Assembly (NCBI GenBank): GCA_030435675.1
Contig: CM059621.1
Location: 1,178,001-1,242,000, forward strand
DNA length: 64,000 bases
Direction: 5' to 3'
Origin: Steinernema hermaphroditum
Lineage: Eukaryota; Nematoda; Chromadorea; Rhabditida; Steinernematidae
A program made the translations under genes and the position numbers. Positions 33,142-43,643 of this stretch are shown here, one piece after another. The first letter of the stretch is position 1, and the number at the start of each line of letters is the position of its first letter. A model generated the notes under the pieces. The model did no database searches. It saw only the letters and a program-made list of their open reading frames with translations, and was not told the DNA's origin.

Positions 33142-33673
33142 TTTATATACAACAACGCGTGATCAGAACATCAAGTCAACAGAGTGGTGGCTAAATGTCA
33201 GGTAAGACGGAGAGCGGTCGCTAACCTAGAGAACATAGTCAACGCGCAGACAAGTACGGTGACCAATCGTGGTGAGACACAGACGGCCATTTGAACACAG
33301 AGTCGATGCGTGTGGTCAGCACGCAACAGACCTGAAAGGGGACAACACGGAAGGACATCATAGTACGCAACAATAATACAAATGACATGTGCGGTCTTGT
33401 AGTTCCAGGGCACCCCAGGGGTGATGAATTGGGGAGAATAATGATCGTGGAAGACTGGTTGCGACGAGTCAACTCGTAAACTGAGAGGGCTGAAATGCTT
33501 TTTGTCTTTTTGTTTAACGCTGAAAGTCGGTCTTTCAAATTGAGATCTTCAAAAGATATATAGAGAACCAACAACCAACCAACAACATAAGCGTCTTGAT
33601 ATGGGCGAAATTTGGCAGTTTATTCAGGTTTATTCAAGGTTAGCATCCAGTACAGTTATTCATGGTACCTTAT
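33142..33673. other. intergenic around the SL1-like gene
   Basis: TATATAAA stands just upstream (minus) of the leader start at 33142-33149; a classical proximal sequence element was not identified. No protein gene is supported here. Confidence 0.4.
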
Positions 33674-34618
33674 CTATGTCGTATCACGTGTCCGAGCATA
33701 TCTTTTTCTTAGCTTCAGCCAATACAGCGCACTGCAACTTCCCACATAGATCGTGAATGAACTGAGAGTTATTGGACCCAGACTCTTGGTTAGGTTGATG
33801 CCGAATACATACTGAGTCGTGACCTTGAGGAGCGATGGTCCCACCCAGAAGATTATCTCGAGAATGATTTGGTATGAGACAATAAGATTGGCCTGAATGT
33901 TGAGAAATTGAGTAGCATGAACGCGTTGAATTCATTACCAATTTTAGCGATTTACTTATCTTCGGGATTTGCTGCTCCTGACCATATTCTTTATCTACTT
34001 CTTTGGAGAATCGCTTTAGTTTAACGAGAAATACAACGGATATTGCTAAGCTAACTACTATTGTGACAGCATTGAATATATAAGCCATCCTCATAACTTC
34101 TGGACTGACATAGTTGATCATCGTTATAGTCTCAGATTGGTCCTGTCTCATGGTCCGATGATATAGGACAAGAATGATAGCGAATACCACTAGGCCGGTG
34201 ATGACTGCCTTGGCCACCAGTTTCTTCCTGATAGCTAACAAGTACTTCGATGGATATGCCACGGCTAGGAGTCTATCCACAGCTACGAAAAGATCAATTA
34301 CACCAATAGATGGATGTAAAGAAACGTGGATAATCCCAGCCCATAATATGATCTGTTGATCTAAAGGACGATCGTAGCTGTTCTATAAGTGATTAGATTA
34401 CCTTCCATCGCTTCCTGGAAAAGCACCATGCCTGACCAAAAGAATGTGGATAGTGCAAAGGCAGTGTGAAAAACAATATGGATGGACAGCATAGAATATT
34501 GGTCATTTCTGTATTTGCCAACTAATAGACCACCGAGCGTGATGACATTGAGAGGGACAGTGATTAAGGCACATGAGAACTGAATGCTGTAGTTAATGTG
34601 GTACGCTGGAGGTAACAT
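33674..34618 (-). CDS. family 3E seven-TM chemoreceptor
   Basis: Exons 34402-34618, 33939-34360, 33674-33892; introns 41 and 46 nt in the same phases as the gene at 31123; 285 aa. Exon 1 starts MLPPAYHINYSIQFSCAL; exon 2 has SLHPSIGVIDLFVAVDRLLAVAYPSKY (typed here only in part for the motif DRLLAVAYP) and ends PKISKSLKL; exon 3 is ANLIVSYQIILEIIFWVGPS to YWLKLRKRYARTRDTT. The C-terminal tail is basic. Frame and length agree exactly with its paralogs, so it is probably functional. Confidence 0.87.
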
Positions 34619-35954
34619 AGCAAATGAATCTGTAGTCAGAACCAGGAATTAATGCAAAAAACGGGAAAACAATTAGCAAGTCTCGTCAGTACAAGTGAGA
34701 TTCAATTGCTGTTATAAATAAGTGCCAACAACACAAGTGGATGAAGCGTTCATGATGCACTGAAACTCTAGAACTATAACGCAATAAACGTTTCCCGAGC
34801 CACCAGATGTGAGGAGGTGTTTGTAGTTAGCAACAATAACACAATGGCGACTATTCCCATTGAGAGCAGGTTCATAAGCTTTGACGAAAAATACAACCGC
34901 GTAAGCAATCGGCAAAACATCGAAGAAAGTATGTTATGTTTTTGTCTGCTATAGTGCATTATTGTCCGTGGAGGATTTCCGATGAGGATGGATCACGTAT
35001 GGCTCTTTTATGAACAGCGTTTCGTATCTGTTCGAAAGAGATTTTGACTGCAGACCACAATGGAGCAAAGACTGTTAGCGTCAACAAATAGTACTTGGGA
35101 AATGTGAAGTGGCTTTGTTGCAATGAAACAGGCATATGATGTAAGTTATACGTTTTTAAGTAACGCAGTCGAGTCATCCAGGGCTTCGAATAAAGCGCGC
35201 AAGTTGGAAACCTTATCTCCATCGATTAGGCCGTTAGGCCTTTCGTGTATTCACCGCCGGAAAAAAAGAGGGGTTCATCAACAACTAAATCATTTATATG
35301 AACAATCCTAGTTGGTAAATACAGAAGTGACCAATATTCTATGCTTTCCATCCATATTGTTGTTCACACTGCGTTTGCCCAAGAGGGTGTCTAGTCAATC
35401 TATATGTCGGACTACTGACCAGCACTCTAGACTTTCACTTGAAAGTATAAATCGCGTCTGTTCTTTTGAGGATAGATCGAGGCCTCCCTTTGGCGGCGCC
35501 CAGACAAAACCTCCAATTCAAAAACTGCCAAACGGTTTTTTCCATTTGACCCAATCAAGATACCCTTAGGCAGACAATCTGAACATTCCACGCAACCTGT
35601 ACATGAAAAACGCCCGGCAGTGCCTCCAATATGTAAACTGCGCATTCCGATAGATTCAAGCAAATTCAGGTCAGTCACAAGAGGAGGTTCCCAAGTGCCA
35701 CACGCCGATCGGACCAGGCTTCATATAGGACCGCATTTTGAACAAAGAAACTAGATCAAAGCTACACAAGTTTATGTGCGGTAAATTCCACTGTTCACGC
35801 TCTATTCAGTGCACCTAGTCTTAACTCTGTCGCATATGTTGATCAGCAGTTGTTAGTATCACTTATTTTCAGGCTTGAAGCTTAAGAAGTATCAGACCTC
35901 ATTACATATCTGCATTTTATCTGACGCACGATATCAGTTACAAAAAGTGAGTTG
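34619..35954. other. intergenic
   Basis: 1.3 kb without a supported gene. Short open frames on both strands show no motif and no paralog in the window. Confidence 0.4.
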
Positions 35955-36650
35955 CTACTTCAGTTTGCAGACGAATCTCTCGCGTGAGTACCGACCGTAA
36001 ATGTCGTCTGTGTTCCAGTACACATGGTTGCATGAAGTTTCCATAAGAGGGATGTTGTTGTCCAGCTTCTGCAAGATCATCCGGGCCGTGTCAATAGTGA
36101 AAGCCGGTTCTCCATCGATGCTGCTTACATGTGCGAGACACGTTTGATACCGAATCAGAAAGTTTTGAAAAACGCTTTTACTGATCCTCGTACCTTGCTC
36201 GCAGCGCAACTTGCGAAAGTTCCTTGAAACGACCAATTCCGATAGAATCTTGTCCGCTTCTTCGGGCCAGCTACCGTAAAGATTTACTTCTTGCAGAATG
36301 TCCGAACTCACACAATGCTGGAGGAATCCTATCGAGTTTTCCTCATCATACCACAGATTCACACGCGTGAAAGGACGACCGCGGAAGTTGAGATTTGTCA
36401 ATGGACTTACTTTGCAGAACAACTGCACGAAATTGGCCATGTGACGAATGAGAAAGGGAATCAGTTCCGTGTTCAGCTTCATCTCCGAGATCACTTTCCC
36501 TTTCGACGGTGTTACTGTTGAAATGCGGACGTAAGCGATTAAATAGAAACGTTCAAGCAGCTCAACTTTACGAACTGACAAAGACCTACGCTGCGAGGTG
36601 AACTCATATTTCCACTCTTTGGCTTCTCTGTCAACAAAGAGATCGAGTAC
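35955..36650 (-). pseudogene. 5'-truncated F-box-family-like gene
   Basis: One open frame with no ATG at its start: it runs in from the lysine-rich low-complexity DNA near 36.7 kb through LVLDLFVDREAKEWKYEF to ILQEVNLYGSWPEEADKILSELV and stops at 35955-35957. The start of this block resembles exon 5 of the F-box gene at 5.6 kb (EEWKYEW), and the strand-turn pattern is that of nematode F-box-associated proteins. No F-box, no start codon and no convincing upstream exon were found, so it is either a remnant or the last exon of a gene disrupted by the repeat at 36.66-36.71 kb. Function cannot be assigned. Confidence 0.5.
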
Positions 36651-36654
36651 CAGT

Positions 36655-36712
36655 TTCTTTTTGTTCTTCCATTTTTTTTTACCATTTTTCTTTTTGTTCT
36701 TCCATTTTTTTT
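36655..36712 (+). repeat. tandem T-rich repeat (TTTTTGTTCTTCCATTTTTT unit)
   Basis: Two copies of a unit of about 35 nt, separated by TTACCA. It disrupts or abuts the truncated gene on minus. Confidence 0.75.
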
Positions 36713-36864
36713 ACATGATCGATTCGAATAGAGTTAACACGTTGATTCGCACAGTGTTAACACATCTTATTTTCGCAATATTTGCGCCTATTATACAGCC
36801 AATTGGGGCCCACTTGGCGACTCTACGAGTTCATTTCTACCGTTCCGCAACACAAAAATACGTT

Positions 36865-36935
36865 GTTTTTGGAACGAAGCGCAGTTTTATCGGAAAACGA
36901 ACAGTAGTACCTTATTCAGAGCACATACTCAAAAT
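36865..36935 (+). mobile_element. short mariner-type fragment, inverted relative to 37.3 kb
   Basis: GTTTTATCGGAAAACGAACAGTAGTACCTTATTCA matches, in opposite orientation, the minus-strand segment at 37.33-37.38 kb (CAGTTCATCGGAAAACGACC, GTGCCTTATTCAGCG). In frame it reads RSFIGKRTVVPYSE, similar to mariner transposase text. Confidence 0.45.
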
Positions 36936-36996
36936 GGGTATCACTCGAAGTGACCACCTCCAGCGTTAACACAGACTTAAAAACGTTTCTTAAAAA

Positions 36997-37385
36997 TTAG
37001 GCTGAGACACGTAGGGTGTCCAGGCTAATTTCTTCCCAGGCTTGCTCCAGAGTTCTCTTCGGGGAGTCTACGGTAGCTTGGCGTATTCGCCGGTCCTTTT
37101 TCTCCAGAATGTTCCAAATTGCGCAATTCATCGGATTCAGATCCGGCGAATTGGACTGTTCTTGGTCCACATTCATGGAATTTGCCCTTCGCGTGTCTAG
37201 GGGGTGCGGTGCAATCGCGGATTTCGATCCGTGGGCGGATGCGTAGTCACGGTGAAGCATCCATCTGTGGTCCTATAAGTGTTTTTCGGCCCTGGGAATC
37301 ACAGGCTTCGCCAGGGTCTCGCTGAATAAGGCACTGCTGGTCGTTTTCCGATGAACTGAGTTTTGTTCAGCGAAAAAGTAGTATT
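36997..37385 (-). mobile_element. Tc1/mariner transposase C-terminal remnant
   Basis: Minus-strand frame reads SETLAKPVIPRAEKHL, a TAG stop, then DHRWMLHRDYASAHGSKS, NSPDLNPMNCAIWNILEKK and TLEQAWEEISLDTLR. The DYASAHGSKS and NSPDLNP blocks are the second and third parts of the mariner/Tc1 DDE/DDD catalytic core. The in-frame stop at about 37271 and the missing N-terminal half show it is inactive. Confidence 0.85.
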
Positions 37386-37884
37386 TTTAGGTTGCAGAAC
37401 TGGGCCGGTAGCATTTCTTGTTGACAGTACTCAGGACAGAATCATAAGCCTAATCTTTTGGTACGTTCAACTTGCTCAACGCTCAAAATGGTCAACGGAG
37501 AAACGCAAATCGCTTCTCTTCTTCCTTTAGCACGACGTCGGAGTTGAAGGCAGTGTGCGTGTATTGTCATCAGTGTACGCGAGCGGTAAAAAGACTGGGC
37601 CCGGAAGTAGCGCGAGGTGAAGTGGAAACCCACCACCACAGACTTTGAAGTTTGATTCTTGGCTTGAAAGCGTGGTGTTGGCGGTTTTCCTCATCCTGCG
37701 TTCCATACCAGCCGCGACGGATTGGAATGAGGCGTGCATTACGCGCAACAGTGGGCCTGACTCAAAAAGACGAACTCGACATCCTTGCTCGACACGCACA
37801 CCTTGAGCATGATCGTATCCTTAAGTTAACATACACCTCACGATTCACACATATACAGAAAATGACAATCCTAGCATCTTATGG
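37386..37884. other. intergenic
   Basis: May include more of the decayed transposon; no motif could be read. Otherwise empty. Confidence 0.35.
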
Positions 37885-39028
37885 TCACGTCGTGCTTCCA
37901 CCGGCGCCGATTCGTCTGCAGCCAAGCTTCCTCCAATACAATAAACTGCATGCCATGACGTATAGCAAGAATGTCGTCAGAGTGATCGGCCCAACAGTCA
38001 GCGTCATGTTGAGTCCGAACACATACTCTGAAACTACTTTCGTCGCCGACGGAGTAACCCAAAAGACCGCTTCCAGAAGAATTTGGTAAAAGACTATTGT
38101 GTTCGCCTGAAATATGATCATGTTCACATTATAGATCATCCGTACTTACCAATTTCGATGATGTCCTAATAGAGCGTTGTTGGTCAACGCTAGTTTGATG
38201 TTGCAAAGCGGTAAAGAATCTCCTTAGTTTAAAGAGGAAGCACAGCGATACGATGACATTTGTAACAATAGTGGTTGTGTTAAGAATGTATGCCGCCTGC
38301 ATGACGTCCTTGCTGACATAATTGATCATTATTATAGGATTTTGTATGTAGGCGTTCACAGTTGTAGAATAGAGATATACAACTGAAGCGAAAACCACGG
38401 AAGAGCAGCCGATGGCTGCACCTAGAAGTTTGTTCTTGATTGTGGTTATATATTGAATGGGGAATGATATGGATAAGAATCGGTCGGCAGCGACGAACAA
38501 GTCCATCATTCCTATTGTGGGGTGAAGAGAGATATGAAAGATTCCGGCGCTAACGATCAGTTCCTTCGACATGGTAACTGAAATAGGAAAATCAACGCTT
38601 TGCAGTCTAAGAAGGTTTTCGTTAGCCTTGCTAGGTGTTAGGTCCGCTAACGAATCCTTAGTCCGTATGGTGAGGCTGGGCTTTCGACAAAAGCCTTTGA
38701 GCTACTGTCGTTCGACGACATTAACTAACACAGCCTTCAAGCAGAGATGCCAGTTGAGCCGGCTCAGATCGGCCCTAGTCGGCATCTCTGTTTTCATGCT
38801 TGATCGAAGCAATTTCCTACCTTCCTGGACAAGAACACATGTGCTCCAAAGAACTGACGAAAAAGCTAGTACGAAACGGGAAGCAATATGAGCGAGTAGC
38901 ATGGAAAACTGGTCACTACCCGTTTTGTTTCGGAATTGCGATATTAAGGTTACTGTATTTAAAACGGCTGCTATAAGTGCGCAGGTCAGTTGAACACCAT
39001 AATTAGCCAATATCGTCACCGGTAACAT
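37885..39028 (-). CDS. family 3E seven-TM chemoreceptor with long first intron
   Basis: Exons 38821-39028, 38150-38577, 37885-38106; 285 aa. Intron 1 is 243 nt, against 41-50 nt in paralogs, and carries a small inverted-repeat insertion; intron 2 is 43 nt. Exon 1 MLPVTILANYGVQLTCAL; exon 2 MSKELIVSAGIFHISLHP with AADRFLSISFPIQY; exon 3 ANTIVFYQILLEAVFWVTPS to LLYWRKLGCRRIGAGGST. Phases 1 and 0 as in the family. A second, equally complete first exon lies 331 nt further upstream (39359-39566), so this locus may have two alternative N-termini. Confidence 0.86.
38742..38790 (+). mobile_element. 49-bp miniature inverted-repeat insertion
   Basis: CAGAGATGCC at 38742-38751 is mirrored by GGCATCTCTG at 38781-38790 around a GAGCCGGCTC palindrome, within the enlarged intron. 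The CAG-A-G-type ends resemble hAT termini, but I see no 8-bp target duplication. Confidence 0.4.
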
Positions 39029-39358
39029 AACGTAGGAATTGAAAAACAACAAGCTTATTCTAATACGCAATTGGACACAGGAAGTGTTTTCACTGGCCTG
39101 TTTGCGCTCAAAAGCACATTGCGCGAATCATTAGATCGTGAGACCTACGGTGGGAATCTGGTCATTCTCCCGACGATCATCTTAGTCTCGGCAAACAAGC
39201 CTACATTTCCAGACTAGTAAAAGATCGTTCAACTAAACCATTCAGTTCTTCGGTGTAAACACCATATGAAGAGGAGCCACTGGGTGCAGTTTGGGTGCAG
39301 TCTTCCCTTGTCCACCCATTATCCATATGAAGACTACGTAATTAAAGAAAGTTCTTAC

Positions 39359-39566
39359 CTTCCTGGATAAGAACACATCCATTCCAAATAGTAGTTGAAA
39401 AAGCGAAGACCGTATGGAACGCAATGTGCGCAAAAAGCATCGAAAACTGCTCGTTCTTTCCTTTGCTTCTGAACTGAGAGAACAAGGTCATAGGATTGAA
39501 GACGACTGCAATTAGGGCGCAGATCATCTGCACTGCATGGTTGACGAATATTTCTACCGGAAGCAT
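39359..39566 (-). CDS. orphan first exon of a family 3E receptor
   Basis: Exactly 208 nt, the length of exon 1 in two paralogs, with ATG at 39566, intact TM1-TM2 coding (VEIFVNHAVQMICALIAVVF, QFSMLFAHIAFHTVFAFST) and a strong phase-1 donor GTAAGAAC. No exon 2 or 3 follows before the exon 1 of the gene at 39028. Either the rest of this copy was lost, or it splices to exon 2 at 38577, with which its phase is compatible, giving a second isoform. Confidence 0.7.
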
Positions 39567-40010
39567 TCTGCCAGTTCTATGAAGTATTTGTATAAGCCGC
39601 GACTATTATTGTCGGTGATGACGGGAATACAGCATTCGGGTGTCCCAGTCGTCAGCAGTGACTAACGTGAGGTTCCGTTCACACGGTACTAAACTGGAGT
39701 TAGACATAAGGCGGACGTAGTTTGTTTTGTATCTGACTGGCATATTTGCGCACGTGTTTGAAGAGTACAACGCGAAAACTAAGGCTGAGATCAGCTGTGG
39801 GAACCTTGTGACGTTATACGTTGACCCACATAAACTCATCTGTGAGAAAAGTCACCGTATAAAGAACTACGGACGAAAGCCCAGTGCGATAATTCAGATA
39901 ATTTTTACGAGAAGTTTGATGTGTGAAATCGACGAAGAAAAAGACGGCCTTAAACGTTTTTCGATGCTAGAAAAGCTAGCCCTCGTCAGCTCCGCGCCAC
40001 GGGCCATAGC
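39567..40010. other. intergenic
   Basis: Upstream of the orphan exon; one 130-codon plus-strand frame (39.73-40.12 kb) has no motif and runs into repeat A, so it is not annotated. Confidence 0.35.
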
Positions 40011-40014
40011 TGCA

Positions 40015-40255
40015 ACTCCGACATTTACGCCACCAGCTGATCCGACGATGGGATTCCACCTCACCAGATATGATTCAACGACGCACCTCGTACGGATTTG
40101 CGACACCCGCGCTAACTAAAAACAACGCCGCATTCTATTCGGATTCGTCTGGTCCACCGAAGCCGGAAGAAAAGCAGCGACTGGGGTGCGACTTTGTTCC
40201 TCTTTGTGCATATATGGGGCGTCCTCCACGGCGTAACGCCGTTGGTTCGTGAATA
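40015..40255 (+). repeat. repeat A 3' fragment
   Basis: Keeps ATTCGGATTCGTCTG, CCGAAGCCGGAAGAAAAG, TTTGTGCATATATG and the hairpin CACGGCGTAACGCCGTTG, closest to copy 1 at 10.5 kb. Confidence 0.6.
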
Positions 40256-40376
40256 TAAATCGTATATAAATAGCTGTGTTTTCGATTACGGAAGTACTAT
40301 ATCAATGCAGATTGTCACCTATTGTTTTTAGGCTACAAAAACCAACATTATCCCAAGGAATGTGAACATCAGGAAT

Positions 40377-40527
40377 CTCAGGATCTTGCGCCGTGGCGCG
40401 ATAGTTATGGCACAGACAGACATAAAAGATGTGTTACCTAACAATAACACGTAGTACACCAGATGTTCTCGCCGTTGTCGGCGCTGGCTATGTGATCAAA
40501 GGTCGCGATTAGTCACGAATCGCGACA
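40377..40527 (-). repeat. 151-bp direct repeat, left copy
   Basis: Same as 41210-41360 except one base (GCGCCGTGG against GCGCTGTGG). It contains a hairpin GTCGCGATT/AATCGCGAC at its end. Read on minus it begins TGTCGCGA, but the other end is CCTGAG, so LTR-type TG...CA ends are not met. Confidence 0.8.
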
Positions 40528-41209
40528 TTCCCGGCCCCTCTGGATTGTGCGGAAGAAGAGAAGAAGAACACTTAGTAGATGTGGGGTCTGTTGGGAAATC
40601 TGGATACAAGATACAACTGGTTTTCAATAGATGATTAGTTGGCGTCAATGTCCAAACGTACAACAGTTAGATTGCCTGACCATTAAAGTGCCTTGCGTGA
40701 GTTACAGAGGATGGAGTAGTGAGCAACATAAGATAACGAGCAATTAGATGGAACAAGAATTACCCGGAGTTACAAACACAAAATGACCACGGCAATGACT
40801 TATTTGCCACGCGGGACTTGCTTGTGGATTTTCGGACTCGTTGTCATACCTTCGTCTTTCCCCTTCTTGGTTGTCGATTCCTTTCGACGCTGTAGTTTGA
40901 AGATGAAGCTCCCTTGGCTTTCATTCTTCACTGATGATGCCCTTTGATTGTCGCTTCCGTGGACTTCATGTCGCTTCCGTGGACGGGCATTGATCTCGCG
41001 ACGTTTTCGCGTGATCCCGGTGCCGGGTCGCACTCTTGATGAGTAGACGAATGCCAGAATGGCCTTCCCGGGCTTGTCGTAGCGAAGGGTTTGAGGTAGA
41101 CAGTTCATTAATGCAAATATGCGACCAGAATCCGAATAGTTAGCCGATGCACCATGTTGGAGAGTGCTCACACTAAGCCGACCGTCGCTCACATTGTGTT
41201 CATTCGTAA
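40528..41209 (-). mobile_element. 682-bp interior between direct repeats
   Basis: Possible interior of a small LTR-like element. A minus-strand frame at 40800-41192 gives 130 aa (MSDGRLSVSTLQHGASANYS start, basic C-terminal half with RRKESTTKKGKDEG). It has no gag, protease or polymerase motif I can recognise, and no primer binding site or purine tract is evident. Confidence 0.35.
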
Positions 41210-41360
41210 CTCAGGATCTTGCGCTGTGGCGCGATAGTTATGGCACAGACAGACATAAAAGATGTGTTACCTAACAATAACACGTAGTACACCAGATGTT
41301 CTCGCCGTTGTCGGCGCTGGCTATGTGATCAAAGGTCGCGATTAGTCACGAATCGCGACA
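41210..41360 (-). repeat. 151-bp direct repeat, right copy
   Basis: Differs from the left copy at one position. The flanks (GGAAT before the left copy, AGTAGG after the right copy) show no target-site duplication. Confidence 0.8.
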
Positions 41361-41529
41361 AGTAGGTCGAAAAGTAGCCTTCATGACGGGGAATCGAATA
41401 AATGAACGGCGATTTCGCACTGTTGAGACACTAAAGCTCTTGCACCGCGGCGGACGGCAAGATTATTTTAATGGGATCGTCTTTGCTCATTGCGAAGGCA
41501 TTTGTCAATGTAGGTAGAAATCCTCAAAA

Positions 41530-41635
41530 ACAGGTGACGGTTCAAGACAACAGGACGGTTCAAAGCGCAAAAAGGGACAGTCCAAATCCCAAAGGCGACA
41601 GTTGAAACGGCTTCAAGCCGATCCTGCTTAACTAG
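41530..41635 (+). repeat. repeat B copy 2
   Basis: Tandem-like GACGGTTCAAGACA, GGACGGTTCAAAGCGC, GGGACAGTCC and GCGACAGTTGAAACGG units. It resembles the reverse complement of 16.25-16.37 kb. Confidence 0.45.
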
Positions 41636-41639
41636 CCGC

Positions 41640-42015
41640 CACTATTTGGAAATGTTCGTGTGTGATCCTGGAGACCAACGGGCACTTCTTTCCTTTCGGA
41701 TGGAGGAACAGTAGCTCGGTGGGACTGCTGCTTAAAACATTGCCCGAACTCACCCTAAAACCAGCGGATACCTAAGCAGCCTCTTTGGAAACGGCCCTAA
41801 CAGGCAGCTGAGCATAACGAATGGCTTCGTTTCAGTAGCATAAATCATGGTCTAGTTATGACTAACTCATTGGTTTTCCGTACCCCAGGTACTCAATGAT
41901 GTGACAGGTGACTAGCTTGATCCCACGTGTTGTGTTTTATAGAAATTCTTGTTTACCGATATACATATTTGTTAGCATTTGTTTCAAATCAAGAAACCAT
42001 CACGTCAATATGCCA
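41640..42015. other. intergenic
   Basis: No supported feature downstream of the 3E gene at 42965. Confidence 0.4.
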
Positions 42016-42965
42016 TCAAGAGCTCTCACTTGCTGTGGTTCTCCGTATCGATAACTTGCGCCAATAAAGAACGCTACACGCCATAACATAAACAGTGAAG
42101 GTAGTTATCGTTATAGGTCGAATCGCTGTCACGTTGATGTAGAAACAGTATTCCGCTATCACCTTTAGAAGTGAGGGACCCATCCAGAAAAACGATTCAA
42201 GGATGATCTGATAAAACACAATCGTGTTAGCCTAAGTTGTACATCATATAACTAGTCAAAGCTCCATCATTACCAATCTTGATGATCCGGGCTTTGAGTG
42301 CCGCTGGTCCACACTTGTCCGACGTTCGAGCGAAATGTAAAACTGCCTTAATTTTACGAGAAAAACGGTCGATATGAGAATATTTGCTACTATTGTCGAC
42401 GTATTCACAATGTAAGCGATTTTCATCACGCTCCCACTGACATAGTCTATCATCATTATCCGCCAAGGAATATGCACCTTCATGCTTAGAGCGTACATAA
42501 AGAAAATTGAAGCGTATATAAAGGTCGAAGTCAGCACAGCCGTTGAAATAATCTTTCTTTTAAGAAACTTCATGTAACGTAGTGGGTTGCTAATGGAAAA
42601 GTATCGATCCGCAGCGACGAAAAAGTCGATGATGCCTATAGTTGGATGGAAGGAGATGTGAAAAACGCCGAGCCATGCAATGAAAACTTGATCTAAAAAG
42701 TGACGATATTACTAGGTTTTGCTGCATACACATGCTGCATACCCGGCTTATAACGTTCTACTTGGAAGATGATAGCTGCGGATAAGAAAGCTGTGGAAAA
42801 TGCAAATAAGGTATGTATGGCAATATGAATGAACAGCATGGAGAACTGTTCATTTTTCTGCCGAGATCTCAGCTGACCGTACAGCGTTGTAGGATTGAGA
42901 ATAAGAGCTACCAAAGAGCAAAGTAGTTGGATACCATAGTTTATATAGATCTCGACTGGGAGCAT
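42016..42965 (-). CDS. family 3E seven-TM chemoreceptor
   Basis: Exons 42743-42965, 42274-42692, 42016-42231; introns 50 and 42 nt; 285 aa. Exon 1 is 15 nt longer than the basic 208 nt and ends VERYKP with donor GTATGC, which restores phase 1. Exon 2 has GVFHISFHPTIGIIDFFVAA, DRYFSISNPLRY and IPWRIMMIDYV. Exon 3 is ANTIVFYQIILESFFWMGPS to YWRKLSIRRTTASESS. DRY-like motif DRYFSI. Probably functional. Confidence 0.86.
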
Positions 42966-43254
42966 GTTTCTCTAGGGAGGTAATGAATTGAGGTTGTATC
43001 GCTGCCACTATAGTTCCCCGAAGAACAGAGGAATAACTAGGTCTCACAGTGAACAACGATATCCGGAAGAACATAGTGGGCGTTTGCTATTGTTTCAGCA
43101 GAGGGAAAATTATGAGGTGTTATGTAATCTTTAAAGGAGCACCAAAGAACTAACATCAGAAGAGATGATGTTTAGCGTCGTGCTTTCTGAGCTATCGGAT
43201 CGTATCTGCTCGTATGTGTCATGGATCCTTTTTTCTAATCGATCGATTCATCCG

Positions 43255-43375
43255 TTCGCTCCCTTGAAATGAGTCCAGTGAGCGGTCGTTCTTGATCGGC
43301 CCTGAACCCAGAAGACCTCGAAGACGTTCGAAGAGGTTCCCCTAGGTTCCCTAAGACTTCTATGCCTTATATGCA
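43255..43375 (+). repeat. repeat A 5' fragment
   Basis: Contains TGAGTCCAGTGAGCGGTCGTTCTTG and CCCAGAAGACCTCGAAGAC in repeat A order. No 3' end. The remaining 42966-43643 shows nothing else. Confidence 0.45.
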
Positions 43376-43643
43376 AAATCGTCAACCATAGTTACATCGT
43401 CTTCATTGGCCGTCAAGGCCGTCATCATTGTCCGACCGAAGCAACCCATCCGCGTGGGAGTTGGGTCGAAGTGCCCTGTACCTTGATTCATTTTAGAACT
43501 ACAGTTATTAGAATTCACTTTATTAAGTAGGGTAACAATATTTCAACTCGAACAATCACACATCGCTGACTTAAACTAAGTCAACTTCATAACGCTATTC
43601 TAGTGAATTAACCAAGGTCATTTCGTCCACAATAACTTAGCTA

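Noticed and set aside
39727..40119. 130-codon plus-strand frame
   Set aside because: No motif, no splice partner, and its end overlaps a repeat A fragment.
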